A DNA stretch of 64,000 bases from Curtobacterium sp. VKM Ac-1393 (GCF_015350995.1 NZ_JADKRW010000007.1:1-64000), one strand, 5' to 3'; counted from the stretch's first letter, positions 1 to 7,818 are shown. A program made the numbers and translations. Notes: generated from the sequence alone by a model not told the origin.

Positions 1-222
1 AACACACCCTGGTGCAGGGTGGAGAACCAGCGATGTGCGGCTGGTGAGCGCTCCGGGTGATTCCCGGCCTGTGCAAGTGATTCGGGGACCTCGGCGAAAG
101 GGTTTGGACCGGTTTGCTGTCGTTACCGCTCTGTGACCTTTCGGCCTGTCCGGACAGGTCCGCCGTGCGCATGTACGTTCGCTGTGTGGCCGCTGGACGC
201 GGCCGAACGAGAAGGGCTCACC

Positions 223-618
223 ATGGCAAACACGAACAGCCGTCCGACCAGCGTCACCGTTTCATTCGTCATCTGGCTGGTGGTGGTCCTGGCGAACATC
301 CTGCAGGGCATCATCAGCCTCACCTCGGGCAGCTCCTCCGACGTGGCATCCAGCGTCGGCACTGCTCCGCTCATCGGCGGGGCGATCTTCGCCTTCATCC
401 TCGCCGTGATCGAGCTCATCATCGTCTTCAAGATGCGCGACGGTCGCAACTGGGCCCGCATCGTGCTCACCGTCCTCGCGATCCTGCAGGTCATCGGCGT
501 GGGCGTCGGTGCGGCCTCGGGTGGCAACGCCTTCGGTTGGATCGGTGGCGTCGCCGTGCTCGTCGCGACGATCCTGATGTACGTCGGTGGCGCGAACGGC
601 TACTTCCGCCGTCGCTGA
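223..618 (+). CDS. Small four-helix integral membrane protein, function unknown
   Basis: The 131-residue product is almost entirely hydrophobic. Four likely membrane helices lie near residues 13-32, 45-68, 77-97 and 102-122, with an acidic and basic patch (KMRDGRNWAR) between helices two and three and a basic C-terminus (YFRRR). The ATG at 223 is chosen because a GAGAAGGG ribosome site lies 7 bases upstream and the first helix follows directly; an in-frame ATG at 133 would add a non-hydrophobic extension. Such small four-helix proteins are common in actinobacteria and have no assigned role. The gene stands alone and is followed by a 48-bp palindrome that probably ends transcription. Function not recognised. 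Confidence 0.75.
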   Translation: MANTNSRPTSVTVSFVIWLVVVLANILQGIISLTSGSSSDVASSVGTAPLIGGAIFAFILAVIELIIVFKMRDGRNWARIVLTVLAILQVIGVGVGAASGGNAFGWIGGVAVLVATILMYVGGANGYFRRR

Positions 619-661
619 ACGCATCTGCGTGACGCATGCCGGTCGCTGAACGCGACCAACG

Positions 662-709
662 GACGGACGGGAGGCCCGGTGCCAGCTGGCACCGGGCCTC
701 CCGTCCGTC
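662..709. repeat. 48-bp perfect palindrome of the GGACGGGAGGC family, probable bidirectional terminator
   Basis: Both arms read GACGGACGGGAGGCCCGGTG and meet at GCCAGCTGGC, giving a perfect 48-bp palindrome. It sits between two convergent genes, which suits a bidirectional terminator although no T tract follows. Related copies occur at 22455, 24360, 40330, 46773, 60063 and 62170. Confidence 0.85.
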
Positions 710-721
710 GTCTTCGTGCGT

Positions 722-2107
722 TCAGAACGCCTTGCCGGGATTCAGGGTGCCCGCCGGGTCCAGGGCGTCCTTCACCGACCGGTGCATAGCGAGGACGCGG
801 TCGCCGAGCTCCTGCCGCAGGCCGGGCAGCTTGAGCAGGCCGACGCCGTGCTCGCCGGTGACGGTCCCGCCGAGCGCCAGGCAGTCCGCCACGATCTGGT
901 CGAAGGCCTGCTTCGCCCGCGCCTTCGCGACGTCGTCACCCTCGGGCGCGATGATGAGCGGGTGCAGGTTGCCGTCGCCGGCGTGGGCGATGTTCGCGAT
1001 CGTGACCTCGTGGGCCGCCGCGGTCGACTGGATCCGCCGGAGCATCTCGGGCACCGCGCTTCGGGGCACGCAGATGTCCTCCGTCAGCACCGGCCCGAGC
1101 CGTTCGAGCGCCGGGTACGCCAGGCGCCGTGCCTGGAACAGCCGGTCGATGTCGTCCGGGTCGGTCGCCCGCTCGACGTCGGTCCCGCCCGCCTGCGCGA
1201 AGACGTCGGCGACCTGGTCGGCGATCTCGTCACCCGCGGCGCCGCGCTCGTCGACCCGCGCCAGCAGCAGGGTGTCGACGTCGGACGGCAGCCCGAGGTG
1301 CATCCAGTCGTCGACGGCCCGCAGGCACGTCCGGTCGACGATCTCGAGCGCGGCGGGGATGATGCCGGCGCGCGAGATCGCGGCGACGGCGTCCCCGGCG
1401 GCACTCAGCGAGGGGAAGTACCCGATCACCGCACGTTCGTCGCGTCCGGCCAGGGGGAGCAGCTTCACGGTGACCGACACGACGATGCCGAGCGTGCCCT
1501 CGGACCCGACCATCAGACCAGCCAGGTCGTAGCCGGCGACGCCCTTCGCCGTGCGGCGACCGAGCTCGACGACGGAACCGTCGGCCAGCACGACGGTCAG
1601 CCCGAGCACGTAGTCGCGGGTGACCCCGTACTTGACGCAGCAGATCCCGCCGGCGTTCGTCGCGACGTTGCCGCCGATCGTGGAGATCGCCGAGCTCGCC
1701 GGGTCCGGCGGGTACCAGAGTCCGTGCTCGGCGACGGTGGCCCGCAGCGCGTCGTTGATGACGCCGGGCTGGGTGACGGCGTAGCGCTCGTCGGTGTTCA
1801 CCTCGAGCACCGCGTCCATCAGCTCGAGCGACAGCACGACCGAGTCGGCCACCGCGTTCGCGCCGCCGGACAGGCCGGTGCCGGCGCCGCGCGGCACGAC
1901 CCGGACGCCCGCCGCAGCGGCCCACCGGACGGTGGCGACGACGTCATCGGTGCTGCGAGCGAGGACGACGGCGAGCGGTGCCGTGGAGTCGGCCCACTCG
2001 GCGTCGTCGTGGCTGTACCGCTCGAGCGAGACCGGGTCGCGGAGCACCTGGCCCACGCCCAGCAGCTCGTCGAGGGTGGTGGTGTCGACGTCGGAGCTGA
2101 CGGTCAT
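722..2107 (-). CDS. FAD-binding oxidoreductase, GlcD/D-lactate dehydrogenase type
   Basis: A 461-residue flavoprotein of the FAD-linked oxidase family (FAD_binding_4 then FAD-oxidase C). The FAD-binding stretch VPRGAGTGLSGGANA lies near residues 72-86, followed by TIGGNVATNAGG. The C-terminal domain carries the family's GEHGVGLLKL motif and ends NPGKAF, typical of GlcD. Members oxidise 2-hydroxyacids such as glycolate or D-lactate and pass electrons to the respiratory chain. The length is normal for GlcD. No GlcE/GlcF partners are adjacent, so a single-subunit D-lactate dehydrogenase-like role is as likely as glycolate oxidase. The substrate cannot be read from the sequence. Confidence 0.9.
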   Translation of the reverse strand: MTVSSDVDTTTLDELLGVGQVLRDPVSLERYSHDDAEWADSTAPLAVVLARSTDDVVATVRWAAAAGVRVVPRGAGTGLSGGANAVADSVVLSLELMDAVLEVNTDERYAVTQPGVINDALRATVAEHGLWYPPDPASSAISTIGGNVATNAGGICCVKYGVTRDYVLGLTVVLADGSVVELGRRTAKGVAGYDLAGLMVGSEGTLGIVVSVTVKLLPLAGRDERAVIGYFPSLSAAGDAVAAISRAGIIPAALEIVDRTCLRAVDDWMHLGLPSDVDTLLLARVDERGAAGDEIADQVADVFAQAGGTDVERATDPDDIDRLFQARRLAYPALERLGPVLTEDICVPRSAVPEMLRRIQSTAAAHEVTIANIAHAGDGNLHPLIIAPEGDDVAKARAKQAFDQIVADCLALGGTVTGEHGVGLLKLPGLRQELGDRVLAMHRSVKDALDPAGTLNPGKAF

Positions 2108-2244
2108 CGGGATGGGTGTCCTTCCGGGCGCTGCGGTGCGCGGTCGACGATACCGCGCTCAGCGGACCACCCGTGTCGGCTGCCAGCCGCCCCGGACGAC
2201 GGTGAGGCGCGCGGCGGACCCGTCGCAGGGAGCAAGGAGCATCC

Positions 2245-3198
2245 ATGTACTTCCACGCACAGACCTGGATCAACGAGATCGCCGACGGGGAGCCCGATCC
2301 CGCGGCCGCCAATGCCCTGCAGGAGGGGCTCGGCGGGCAGTTCGGCGAGATGCGCACGATGATGCAGTACCTCTTCCAGGCGATGAACTTCCGCGGCCCG
2401 GCGGCGAAGCCGTACCGCGACCTCATCCAGGGCGTCGGCACCGAGGAGATCAGCCACGTGGAGCTCATCGGCACCACGATCTCCCGCCTGCTCGACGGCT
2501 CGCCGGAGTACACCGGCAAGCTCACCGACCCACTCGACACTCCCGGTGCGAAGGGCGCGACCCCGCTCAGCATCGCGCTCGACACGAGCAACATCCACCA
2601 CTACCTCGTCGGCGCCCAGGGCGCCCTGCCGGTGGACGCTGCCGGCAACCCGTGGAGCGGCAGCTACGTCTACAACTCGGGCAACCTGCCGCTCGACCTG
2701 CTCTACAACCTGATGCTCGAGTCCACCGGCCGGTTGCAGAAGTGCCGGATCTACGAGATGACGGACAACCCCACCGCGCGAAGCACCGTCGCCTACCTGA
2801 TCGTCCGCGACCAGGCGCACGAGAACGCGTACGCGAAGGCGCTCGAGACGCTCGGTGTCGACTGGAAGACACTGCTGCCGATCCCGAAGACCAACGCGGA
2901 GCGGTTCCCGGAGGTCAAGGAACTCGTCGACCTCGGGCTGCAGAGCAAGCAGTACAGCTTCGACCTCGACGGGGCGTCCGAGGCGGGCAAGATCTTCCGC
3001 GGGGCATCGCCGTCGAAGGACGGGACGGAGCTGTCCGCGACCGAGCAGGCTCCGGCTGGGGTGCCGTCGTTCATCGCTCCGGAGCGACTCGAGGAGTTCG
3101 CTCCCGGGCTCGACGCGGATCTGCTCGCGCTCATCCAGGCGACGGCTGAGCTGGAACTCGACGTCGCGGAGACGCCTCTCTACGGGCCGGTGGCCTGA
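2245..3198 (+). CDS. Manganese-containing catalase
   Basis: A 317-residue protein with the ferritin-like fold of dimanganese catalases, which break hydrogen peroxide into water and oxygen in the cytoplasm. The start MYFHAQTWINEI, the metal-ligand helix FGEMRTMMQYLFQAMNF near residues 33-49 and the EEISHVELIG helix near 69-78 match the family, as does the second Glu/His region around ARSTVAYLIVRDQAHENAY. The C-terminal 70 residues form the extended tail usual in this family. The ATG follows AAGGAGC at good spacing. It faces the FAD oxidase gene divergently; peroxide made by a flavin oxidase could be its substrate, but this is inference only. Confidence 0.92.
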   Translation: MYFHAQTWINEIADGEPDPAAANALQEGLGGQFGEMRTMMQYLFQAMNFRGPAAKPYRDLIQGVGTEEISHVELIGTTISRLLDGSPEYTGKLTDPLDTPGAKGATPLSIALDTSNIHHYLVGAQGALPVDAAGNPWSGSYVYNSGNLPLDLLYNLMLESTGRLQKCRIYEMTDNPTARSTVAYLIVRDQAHENAYAKALETLGVDWKTLLPIPKTNAERFPEVKELVDLGLQSKQYSFDLDGASEAGKIFRGASPSKDGTELSATEQAPAGVPSFIAPERLEEFAPGLDADLLALIQATAELELDVAETPLYGPVA

Positions 3199-3217
3199 AC
3201 CTGCGCGGGCTCGCGGA

Positions 3218-3652
3218 TCAGTCGAGGCAGAACTCGTTGCCCTCGACGTCCTGCATCACGATGCAGGACTCGTTGACCTGATCCGCGAGCATGCGGCGGA
3301 ACTGCGTCGCGCCGAGCGCGACGAGGCGGGCGCTCTCCGCATCGAGTGCAGCAAGGCGCTCCTCGCCGACCATCCCGGTGCCGACCCGCACGTCCAGGTG
3401 CACGCGGTTCTTCACCGTCTTGCCCTCGGGGACGCGCTGGAAGAAGAGCCTCGGGCCGGCGCCGGTCGGATCGACGCAGGCGAAGGCCGAGCCCTGGTGC
3501 TCGGGCGGGAGCGAGGCGTTGAACGCCTGCCAGTCGTCGAACCCGGGCGGGGGAGCAGGGACCTCGTAGCCGAGGACCTCGCACCAGAACCGGGCGACCC
3601 GCTCCGGTTCGGCGCAGTCGAACGTTACCTGGACCTGTCGCACCGTTGCCAT
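3218..3652 (-). CDS. VOC family protein (glyoxalase/bleomycin-resistance fold)
   Basis: A 144-residue VOC-fold protein. It begins MATVRQVQVTFDCAEPERVARFW, the usual opening of glyoxalase-like_dom proteins of actinobacteria, and ends with VEGNEFCLD, where the last metal-ligand Glu of the fold normally sits. The ATG at 3652 is preferred; a much longer in-frame extension upstream is Arg/Pro-rich and has the look of out-of-frame GC-rich sequence. The family includes dioxygenases, lyases and antibiotic-binding proteins, and the exact reaction is unknown. The 3' end of the gene contains half of a 12-bp inverted repeat (3210-3221 with 3278-3289). Confidence 0.8.
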   Translation of the reverse strand: MATVRQVQVTFDCAEPERVARFWCEVLGYEVPAPPPGFDDWQAFNASLPPEHQGSAFACVDPTGAGPRLFFQRVPEGKTVKNRVHLDVRVGTGMVGEERLAALDAESARLVALGATQFRRMLADQVNESCIVMQDVEGNEFCLD

Positions 3653-3697
3653 GCGCGCCAGGGTAGGCGGGTGGTGCGGGCGGCGCACCCGTTCTGC

Positions 3698-3732
3698 GAC
3701 GGCCCACGAGTCGTTCGACGCGTGGGCCGTCG
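3698..3732 (-). terminator. Hairpin terminator after the toxin-like gene
   Basis: A perfect 12-bp stem, CGACGGCCCACG and CGTGGGCCGTCG, encloses an 11-base loop. It lies just beyond the stop of the nucleotidyltransferase gene and before the VOC gene, so it probably ends the two-gene transcript read leftwards. No T run is present, which is common for actinobacterial terminators. Confidence 0.7.
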
Positions 3733-3740
3733 GAACACTC

Positions 3741-3766
3741 GTGTACCGATGGCGGAACAGAAGTGT
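3741..3766. repeat. Left copy of a 26-bp direct repeat bracketing the TA-like pair
   Basis: This 26-bp segment, starting GTGTACCGATGGCGGA and ending AGAAGTGT, is repeated at 5165-5190 with one mismatch (C/T at its 18th base). The two copies sit in the same orientation at the two outer edges of the HTH/nucleotidyltransferase gene pair. The left copy begins right at the toxin-like gene's stop codon and also extends into an ACAC-GA-GTGT palindrome. Confidence 0.85.
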
Positions 3767-4518
3767 CAAAGCGCGCCGATGACGAACTGCTCCCGCACGA
3801 CCGCTACCGTCGCTGCGTCCACCCCGGCAGTCAGGTGGAGAGCCGGCCGGCCGAGGACCAGTCCGAGCGCAGACCGGACTCGAATGATCTCGGTCCTGGT
3901 GAGGCGATCGCCCACCCTGTCTCGCCGGGTGACGAGGGACGCGAGGATCGCGAGGTCGTTCAGGTGTCTGTCCGCGCGTGCACCTTCGCCGATGAGGAGC
4001 GCGGACGCCTTGGCGATCAGCGCTCCCTGCAGGGTCGGTCGGTTCACACGCCCCGTCCGGCCCGAGACCTCGACGTCGATCGTCTCCGATCGGTCGAGTG
4101 CCCCTTGACCGCCCGGCGCTGCGATCGTCCGACCACCCGTCACGCCGACCCGGTTGTCCGCTCGCTCGCCGAGGAAGCGTGGGATGAGGACGTCGATCTG
4201 GGCGTCGCCCTTCAGCCATCGGTGTTGCACGCCACGTGTCCCCTCGAGCACGGGTGGTGCTTCGCCGGCAGACTCGAACCCCAGCGCGCTGAGCACGGCG
4301 GTGAAGTCGTGGAGGACTCGCGGTCGTGCGCGGACGTCGAGCACGGCGTCAGCGTCCTGAGTGGGCCGGGGCGGGACAGCGCCTCGCTCCCAGCACAACG
4401 AATGCACCATCTGCCCGCCGACGAGTGCCCATCCACTCGGGTGGCGTTCGTGGACCTGGAACAGCGCGTGCCACGCTGCTGCCTGGGCCGACGTCATGGC
4501 CGGTGCGACGATCGTCAC
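3766..4518 (-). CDS. Nucleotidyltransferase-fold protein, AbiEii toxin-like
   Basis: A 250-residue cytoplasmic protein. Near residues 31-62 it has ALVGGQMVHSL and then RPTQDADAVLDV. The G-G-X(n)-R-x-T-x-D-x-D pattern is that of AbiEii-type nucleotidyltransferases, where the two Asp bind metal; a further Asp in AQIDVLIPR near residue 105 could complete the triad. In known systems such proteins are toxins that modify tRNA or other targets and are paired with an HTH antitoxin. Here the ATG overlaps the stop of the upstream HTH gene by ATGA, so the two are translated together, antitoxin-like gene first. Substrate and toxicity are inferred from family only. Confidence 0.68.
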   Translation of the reverse strand: MTIVAPAMTSAQAAAWHALFQVHERHPSGWALVGGQMVHSLCWERGAVPPRPTQDADAVLDVRARPRVLHDFTAVLSALGFESAGEAPPVLEGTRGVQHRWLKGDAQIDVLIPRFLGERADNRVGVTGGRTIAAPGGQGALDRSETIDVEVSGRTGRVNRPTLQGALIAKASALLIGEGARADRHLNDLAILASLVTRRDRVGDRLTRTEIIRVRSALGLVLGRPALHLTAGVDAATVAVVREQFVIGAL

Positions 4519-5156
4519 GACGCGGCCTGGAGGAGTGCCGCGACCCGGGACCGTTCGCGGATTCCGTCGTGCACCGCGAGGTCGACCAAGAGCAACCCGA
4601 GCGGAAGCGGCGACGGGGGTTTCTGCTCAGAGACGTGCAACAGGACGTTGGGCTGGTCGGAGGGGCGGAGGAGGTAGTCACGCCGGAGCGCATCGGCGTC
4701 GCTGGCCGCGATTCGAGCCTCGAGTTGCCCCGCCGCGGCGATCTCCGAGCGGGGATCGCTGAAGCCCGACTTCACCAGGCGACCGTCGGCGGCGAGGTCC
4801 TCGAGGTCGGCGTCGGCCGCTCGGAGACGAAGCGCGGGGACCGGGCGGATCCAGGCTCCGAGGATGCGGTCCGGTTCGGCGCTCCGCACGAGTTCGTCCC
4901 GGTAGCGGCGAAGACGGGCTCGCTCCGGCGCGGAGAGGCCATCGATCGGCTGACCGGAGAGCGAGGCCAGCAAGTTGCTGCGCATCCGTGCACCGAGCGG
5001 CCGACTCGCGGCAGGACGATGTTCCGACGATTGGTCGACGAGCCACTGGCCGCCGACCTGGCGTGCACGGATCGATCCCCCTTCGATCAGCGCCCGCACG
5101 CGTCGCGGTGACAACCCCGCGCGGACCGCGAACTCGGCGACACTCTCCTCAGCCAT
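4515..5156 (-). CDS. HTH-domain protein, probable antitoxin/repressor partner of the nucleotidyltransferase
   Basis: A 213-residue protein with an N-terminal excisionase/MerR-like winged helix: AEFAVRAGLSPRRVRALIEG, then SIRARQVGGQWLVD, residues about 5-45. The remainder is soluble and unassigned. The ATG at 5156 fits a leaderless transcript because a TACACT -10 box lies 7 bases upstream; GTG at 5162 is the alternative. Two ACACTT half-sites 22 bp apart precede it and could bind its own HTH domain. The gene overlaps the nucleotidyltransferase gene by 4 bases. Order, coupling and fold suggest the antitoxin and autoregulator of a toxin-antitoxin pair; this is inference. Confidence 0.62.
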   Translation of the reverse strand: MAEESVAEFAVRAGLSPRRVRALIEGGSIRARQVGGQWLVDQSSEHRPAASRPLGARMRSNLLASLSGQPIDGLSAPERARLRRYRDELVRSAEPDRILGAWIRPVPALRLRAADADLEDLAADGRLVKSGFSDPRSEIAAAGQLEARIAASDADALRRDYLLRPSDQPNVLLHVSEQKPPSPLPLGLLLVDLAVHDGIRERSRVAALLQAAS

Positions 5157-5163
5157 GCACACA

Positions 5164-5190
5164 AGTGTACCGATGGCGGAATAGAAGTGT
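5164..5190 (-). promoter_or_regulatory. Promoter/operator of the TA-like pair and right copy of the 26-bp repeat
   Basis: Read leftwards, two ACACTT elements begin 22 bp apart, about two helical turns, and the second forms TACACT 7 bases before the ATG at 5156. This looks like the -10 box of a leaderless promoter overlapped by a paired operator. Bases 5165-5190 are the 26-bp repeat whose near-identical copy lies at 3741-3766. Confidence 0.55.
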
Positions 5191-5193
5191 AAG

Positions 5194-6066
5194 TCAGTGC
5201 TTTCCGCGGAGGCGGCCGATGCCGAGGACGATCGCCACCACGACCATGCCGAGGACGACGCCAGCGACCGCCGAGACCGCGGTGTCCACGATCCAGGTCA
5301 CCACCGGGCCAGCGGCCTCGATCGCGTGCTCGATCGTGTGCAGCAGGTCGTACGGGCCGTGCCAGAAGGTCTCGGCGAGGTTCGCGATGACGAGGTGCCC
5401 GCCGACCCACAGCATCGCGACGGTGCCGATGACGCTGATGACCCGGAAGACCGTCGGCATCGCCCGCACGATCCGGGCGCCCGTGCGACGGGTCCGCCGG
5501 ACCGAGTTCTTCATCATCTGGAGACCGACGTCGTCGATCTTCACCAGCAGGGCCACGGCGCCGTAGACGACCGCCGTCATGACGAGCCCGATCACGATCA
5601 GTGCGCCGAGCGTCGGCCAGAGCCCCAGGTCCGGATCGAGACCGGCGAGGGCGATGAGCATGATCTCGGTGCTCAGGATGAGGTCGGTGCGGATGGCGCC
5701 GAACACGAGCTTCGGTTCGGTGACCGAGTCGTCGGACTCTGCCCCGTGGTGGACACCGAACCACTCGGTGACCTTCTCGGCGCCCTCGAAGCACAGGTAC
5801 GTCCCGCCGATGAGCAGGAGGTACGGCAGGACCCAGGGCGCGAACGCGGTGAGCAGCAGCGCCAACGGGATGATGATGACGAACTTGTTGAACAGGCTGC
5901 CGAGCGCGATGCGACCGACGACCGGGAGCTCTCGGGCTGGTGCGAGTCCCTGGACGTACTGCGGGGTGACCGCGGCGTCGTCGATGACGACCCCCGCGGT
6001 CTTCGCGCTCGCCTTCAGGGCCGCGGAGAGGATGTCGTCCACCACGGCGAGCAATCCGACTGACAT
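5194..6066 (-). CDS. DUF808 family inner-membrane protein (YedI-like)
   Basis: A 290-residue polytopic membrane protein that matches the DUF808/YedI family throughout. It opens MSVGLLAVVDDILSAALKAS and continues KTAGVVIDDAAVTPQYV, then GGTYLCFEGAEKV and GAIRTDLILSTEIM, both hallmarks of the family. Hydrophobic helices follow at roughly 60-90, 130-180 and 210-285. Full family length. The role of these proteins is unknown. It is transcribed leftwards next to the toxin-antitoxin-like pair but separated from it by that pair's promoter, so it is probably a separate unit. Confidence 0.88.
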   Translation of the reverse strand: MSVGLLAVVDDILSAALKASAKTAGVVIDDAAVTPQYVQGLAPARELPVVGRIALGSLFNKFVIIIPLALLLTAFAPWVLPYLLLIGGTYLCFEGAEKVTEWFGVHHGAESDDSVTEPKLVFGAIRTDLILSTEIMLIALAGLDPDLGLWPTLGALIVIGLVMTAVVYGAVALLVKIDDVGLQMMKNSVRRTRRTGARIVRAMPTVFRVISVIGTVAMLWVGGHLVIANLAETFWHGPYDLLHTIEHAIEAAGPVVTWIVDTAVSAVAGVVLGMVVVAIVLGIGRLRGKH

Positions 6067-6153
6067 GACTTCGTTCTCCGCTCGTCCGGGCCTGTGACGG
6101 TGCTCAGCGTAGTGGGCGTCCGCGGTGGTCTGACGCCACTGCCCGCGCGCGAC

Positions 6154-6181
6154 GAAGGCCCCGTCCTGGAACGGGGCCTTC
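6154..6181 (-). terminator. Hairpin terminator after the Ltp-domain gene
   Basis: GAAGGCCCCGT and ACGGGGCCTTC form an 11-bp stem around a 6-base loop, 13 bases past the stop of the leftward Ltp-domain gene. Strong GC stem and position fit an intrinsic terminator. Confidence 0.8.
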
Positions 6182-6193
6182 TCATCGGGTGGG

Positions 6194-7015
6194 TCAGCCG
6201 TTGAGGTGCGCGATGGCGAAGTCCGCCTCGGCAGGGGTGAACTTCTCGCCGTACTCGCTGACGAGCTGGTCGCGGATCGCGGCCGGAGACATCGACATGT
6301 TCGCCTGGTAGTCCTTGGCCTTCGCCAGTGCGTTCGCGTTCCAGTCCGCCTTGATCGTGTCGATCGCGTACTGGGCTGCCTCTGGCGAGAACTGCTCGCC
6401 GTACTCCGAGGTGAGCTGGTCGTACAGCCCGGCCTTGCTCATGTGCATCATCTCGGAGTAGCTCTCCGCCTTGGTCAAGGCCGAGGCGTACTCCACTGGC
6501 GTCGCGGGCTTCTCCGGAGCCTCTTCGGTCGACTCGGATTCCTCTTCGGCGGGCTCCGCAGCGGCCTCGGAGGGCTTCGTTGCTTCCGACGGTTCCTCGG
6601 CCTCGGCGGCCGCGGTCGGTTCTGGTGACTCTGCGACGACTGCGGACTGCTGGGTTGACTCCGAGCCGCTGACGACCGCGCCGATCCCGGCCGCGACGCC
6701 GATGGAGCTGAGCGCGGCGACGATTCCGAACACCAGACCGGTCACGGCCAGGCCCTTCGGCTGTTGCTTCCGGAGGGCGAGGACTGCCAGCACGATGGCG
6801 ACCGCACCGACGATCGCACCGAAGACCGGAACGAGTCCGACCAAGAAGGCGCCGATCCCGACGAGCAACGCAGCGAGGGCGAGTCCGGAAGTTCGTTTCG
6901 GACTGAGCGGTGCTCCCGGGTACGGAGCGAACGTCAGCTGTGGGGCGCCGGCGGGTTGTGGATACGGGGGAGGGGTCTGTGACGTGCCGCCCCCCTGCGG
7001 CTCGGGTGTTGTCAT
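6194..7015 (-). CDS. Membrane-anchored protein with two Ltp (PF07553-type) repeats
   Basis: A 273-residue protein. It has a Pro/Gly-rich N-terminus (residues 1-45), two hydrophobic DUF4190-like helices (about 47-70 and 78-110), and an acidic Ala/Glu/Pro/Ser linker (about 120-165). It ends with two C-terminal repeats: ALTKAESYSEMMHMSKAGLYDQL and ALAKAKDYQANMSMSPAAIRDQL start points, each followed by SEYGE-(Q/K)-F-(S/T)-(P)-A-x-(A)-x-(Y/F)-AI. These repeats match the host-cell-surface Ltp domain, known from a Streptococcus phage lipoprotein that blocks injection of phage DNA. Here the anchor is transmembrane, with no lipobox. The ATG at 7015 is chosen because upstream sequence is not family-like. 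Confidence 0.82.
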   Translation of the reverse strand: MTTPEPQGGGTSQTPPPYPQPAGAPQLTFAPYPGAPLSPKRTSGLALAALLVGIGAFLVGLVPVFGAIVGAVAIVLAVLALRKQQPKGLAVTGLVFGIVAALSSIGVAAGIGAVVSGSESTQQSAVVAESPEPTAAAEAEEPSEATKPSEAAAEPAEEESESTEEAPEKPATPVEYASALTKAESYSEMMHMSKAGLYDQLTSEYGEQFSPEAAQYAIDTIKADWNANALAKAKDYQANMSMSPAAIRDQLVSEYGEKFTPAEADFAIAHLNG

Positions 7016-7142
7016 AGTCTCAAGTATCTCAAAGGTGAGAATCACCTCAAGATTTGCCTCAGAACTGCTGTGCCCCAGTTCGGGTGTCGTCCTGATGGGC
7101 CGACCCTGAACGCCGCCGCTTCGCCGTCCGTAGGCTGATGCC

Positions 7143-7412
7143 ATGGCTGACTTCACCGCTGCACAGGCCGCCGTCGTCCGGATCGAACGCGCGGAGGCGG
7201 GGCGCTGGGACCTCACGGTGATCAGCGACGCCGGCGTGAAGATGGGGCACGGCGTGTACCTCTTCGACGCCGCGCACGACGATGCCGAGGACGAGCAGGC
7301 AGCGGCCCTCGACTTCGTTCGCGAGTACGGCTTCCGCTTCGAACGGGACGCCGTGCAGGCCGACGGCCCCGATGCGCTCTGGGCGCCGCTGCTGCCGTCC
7401 GACCAGCAGTAG
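7143..7412 (+). CDS. Small conserved-looking hypothetical protein
   Basis: An 89-residue soluble, acidic protein (MADFTAAQAAVVRIERAEAG start). It contains a run of Asp/Glu near residues 45-52 and no membrane segment, signal or known motif. Codon use is normal for this genome. It sits between the divergent Ltp gene and the convergent arsC, leaving only 3 bases to the arsC stop. Not recognised; the pattern GRWDLTVISDAGV suggests a small beta-rich fold. Confidence 0.6.
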   Translation: MADFTAAQAAVVRIERAEAGRWDLTVISDAGVKMGHGVYLFDAAHDDAEDEQAAALDFVREYGFRFERDAVQADGPDALWAPLLPSDQQ

Positions 7413-7415
7413 CGG

Positions 7416-7811
7416 CTACAGCGACGCGATCAGCCGCTCGACCCGCGCGCGGATCTCGTCGCGGATCGGTCGGACCTGCCCGATCGGCAGACCGGCCGGG
7501 TCGTCGAGTGCCCAGTCCTCGTACCGCTTGCCGGGGAACACCGGGCAGGCGTCACCGCAGCCCATGGTGATGACGACGTCCGACTCGCGGACGGTCTCGG
7601 TCTCGAGCACCTCGGGCTGGGCGCCGGCGATGTCGATGCCCTGCTCGGCCATGGCCGCCACGGCGACGGCGTTGATCCGGTCGGCCGGTTCGCTGCCCGC
7701 CGAGAAGACCCGGACACGGTCGCCGGCGAGGTGTCGCAGCCATCCGGCGGCCATCTGCGAGCGGCCGGCGTTGTGCACGCAGACGAACAGGACTGCAGGG
7801 CGATCGGTCAT
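7416..7811 (-). CDS. arsC: Arsenate reductase / low-molecular-weight phosphatase-like protein ArsC
   Basis: A 131-residue LMW-PTP-fold protein. The P-loop FVCVHNAGRSQMA starts at residue 9 with nucleophile Cys11 and Arg17, as in actinobacterial ArsC. Further cysteines sit in ITMGCGDACPVFPG, and EDWALDDPAG supplies the catalytic Asp loop. Members reduce arsenate to arsenite using thioredoxin or mycothiol/mycoredoxin. No ArsR, Acr3 or ArsB gene is adjacent, so this is an orphan copy whose arsenite exporter would be elsewhere. It may share a leftward transcript with nothing but itself; the VOC gene downstream of its start lies 8 bases away and reads in the same direction. Confidence 0.85.
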   Translation of the reverse strand: MTDRPAVLFVCVHNAGRSQMAAGWLRHLAGDRVRVFSAGSEPADRINAVAVAAMAEQGIDIAGAQPEVLETETVRESDVVITMGCGDACPVFPGKRYEDWALDDPAGLPIGQVRPIRDEIRARVERLIASL

Positions 7812-7818
7812 GGACCCA

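Noticed and set aside
662..709. Terminal inverted repeat of an insertion sequence
   Set aside because: Each palindrome is a single unit, no transposase lies between any pair, and copies sit at gene ends.
716..2362. Long open frame on the plus strand opposite the FAD oxidase gene
   Set aside because: It mirrors the high-GC third positions of the oxidase gene, is rich in Arg, Gly, Asp and Val without domains, and runs across the intergenic gap.
3653..4219. N-terminal extension of the VOC protein
   Set aside because: The in-frame extension overlaps the toxin-like gene and the terminator hairpin and is Arg/Pro-rich; ATG 3652 gives the normal VOC length.
7416..7811. Complete arsenic resistance operon
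   Set aside because: Only the reductase is present; no ArsR, Acr3/ArsB or ArsM gene is within the neighbouring 5 kb.
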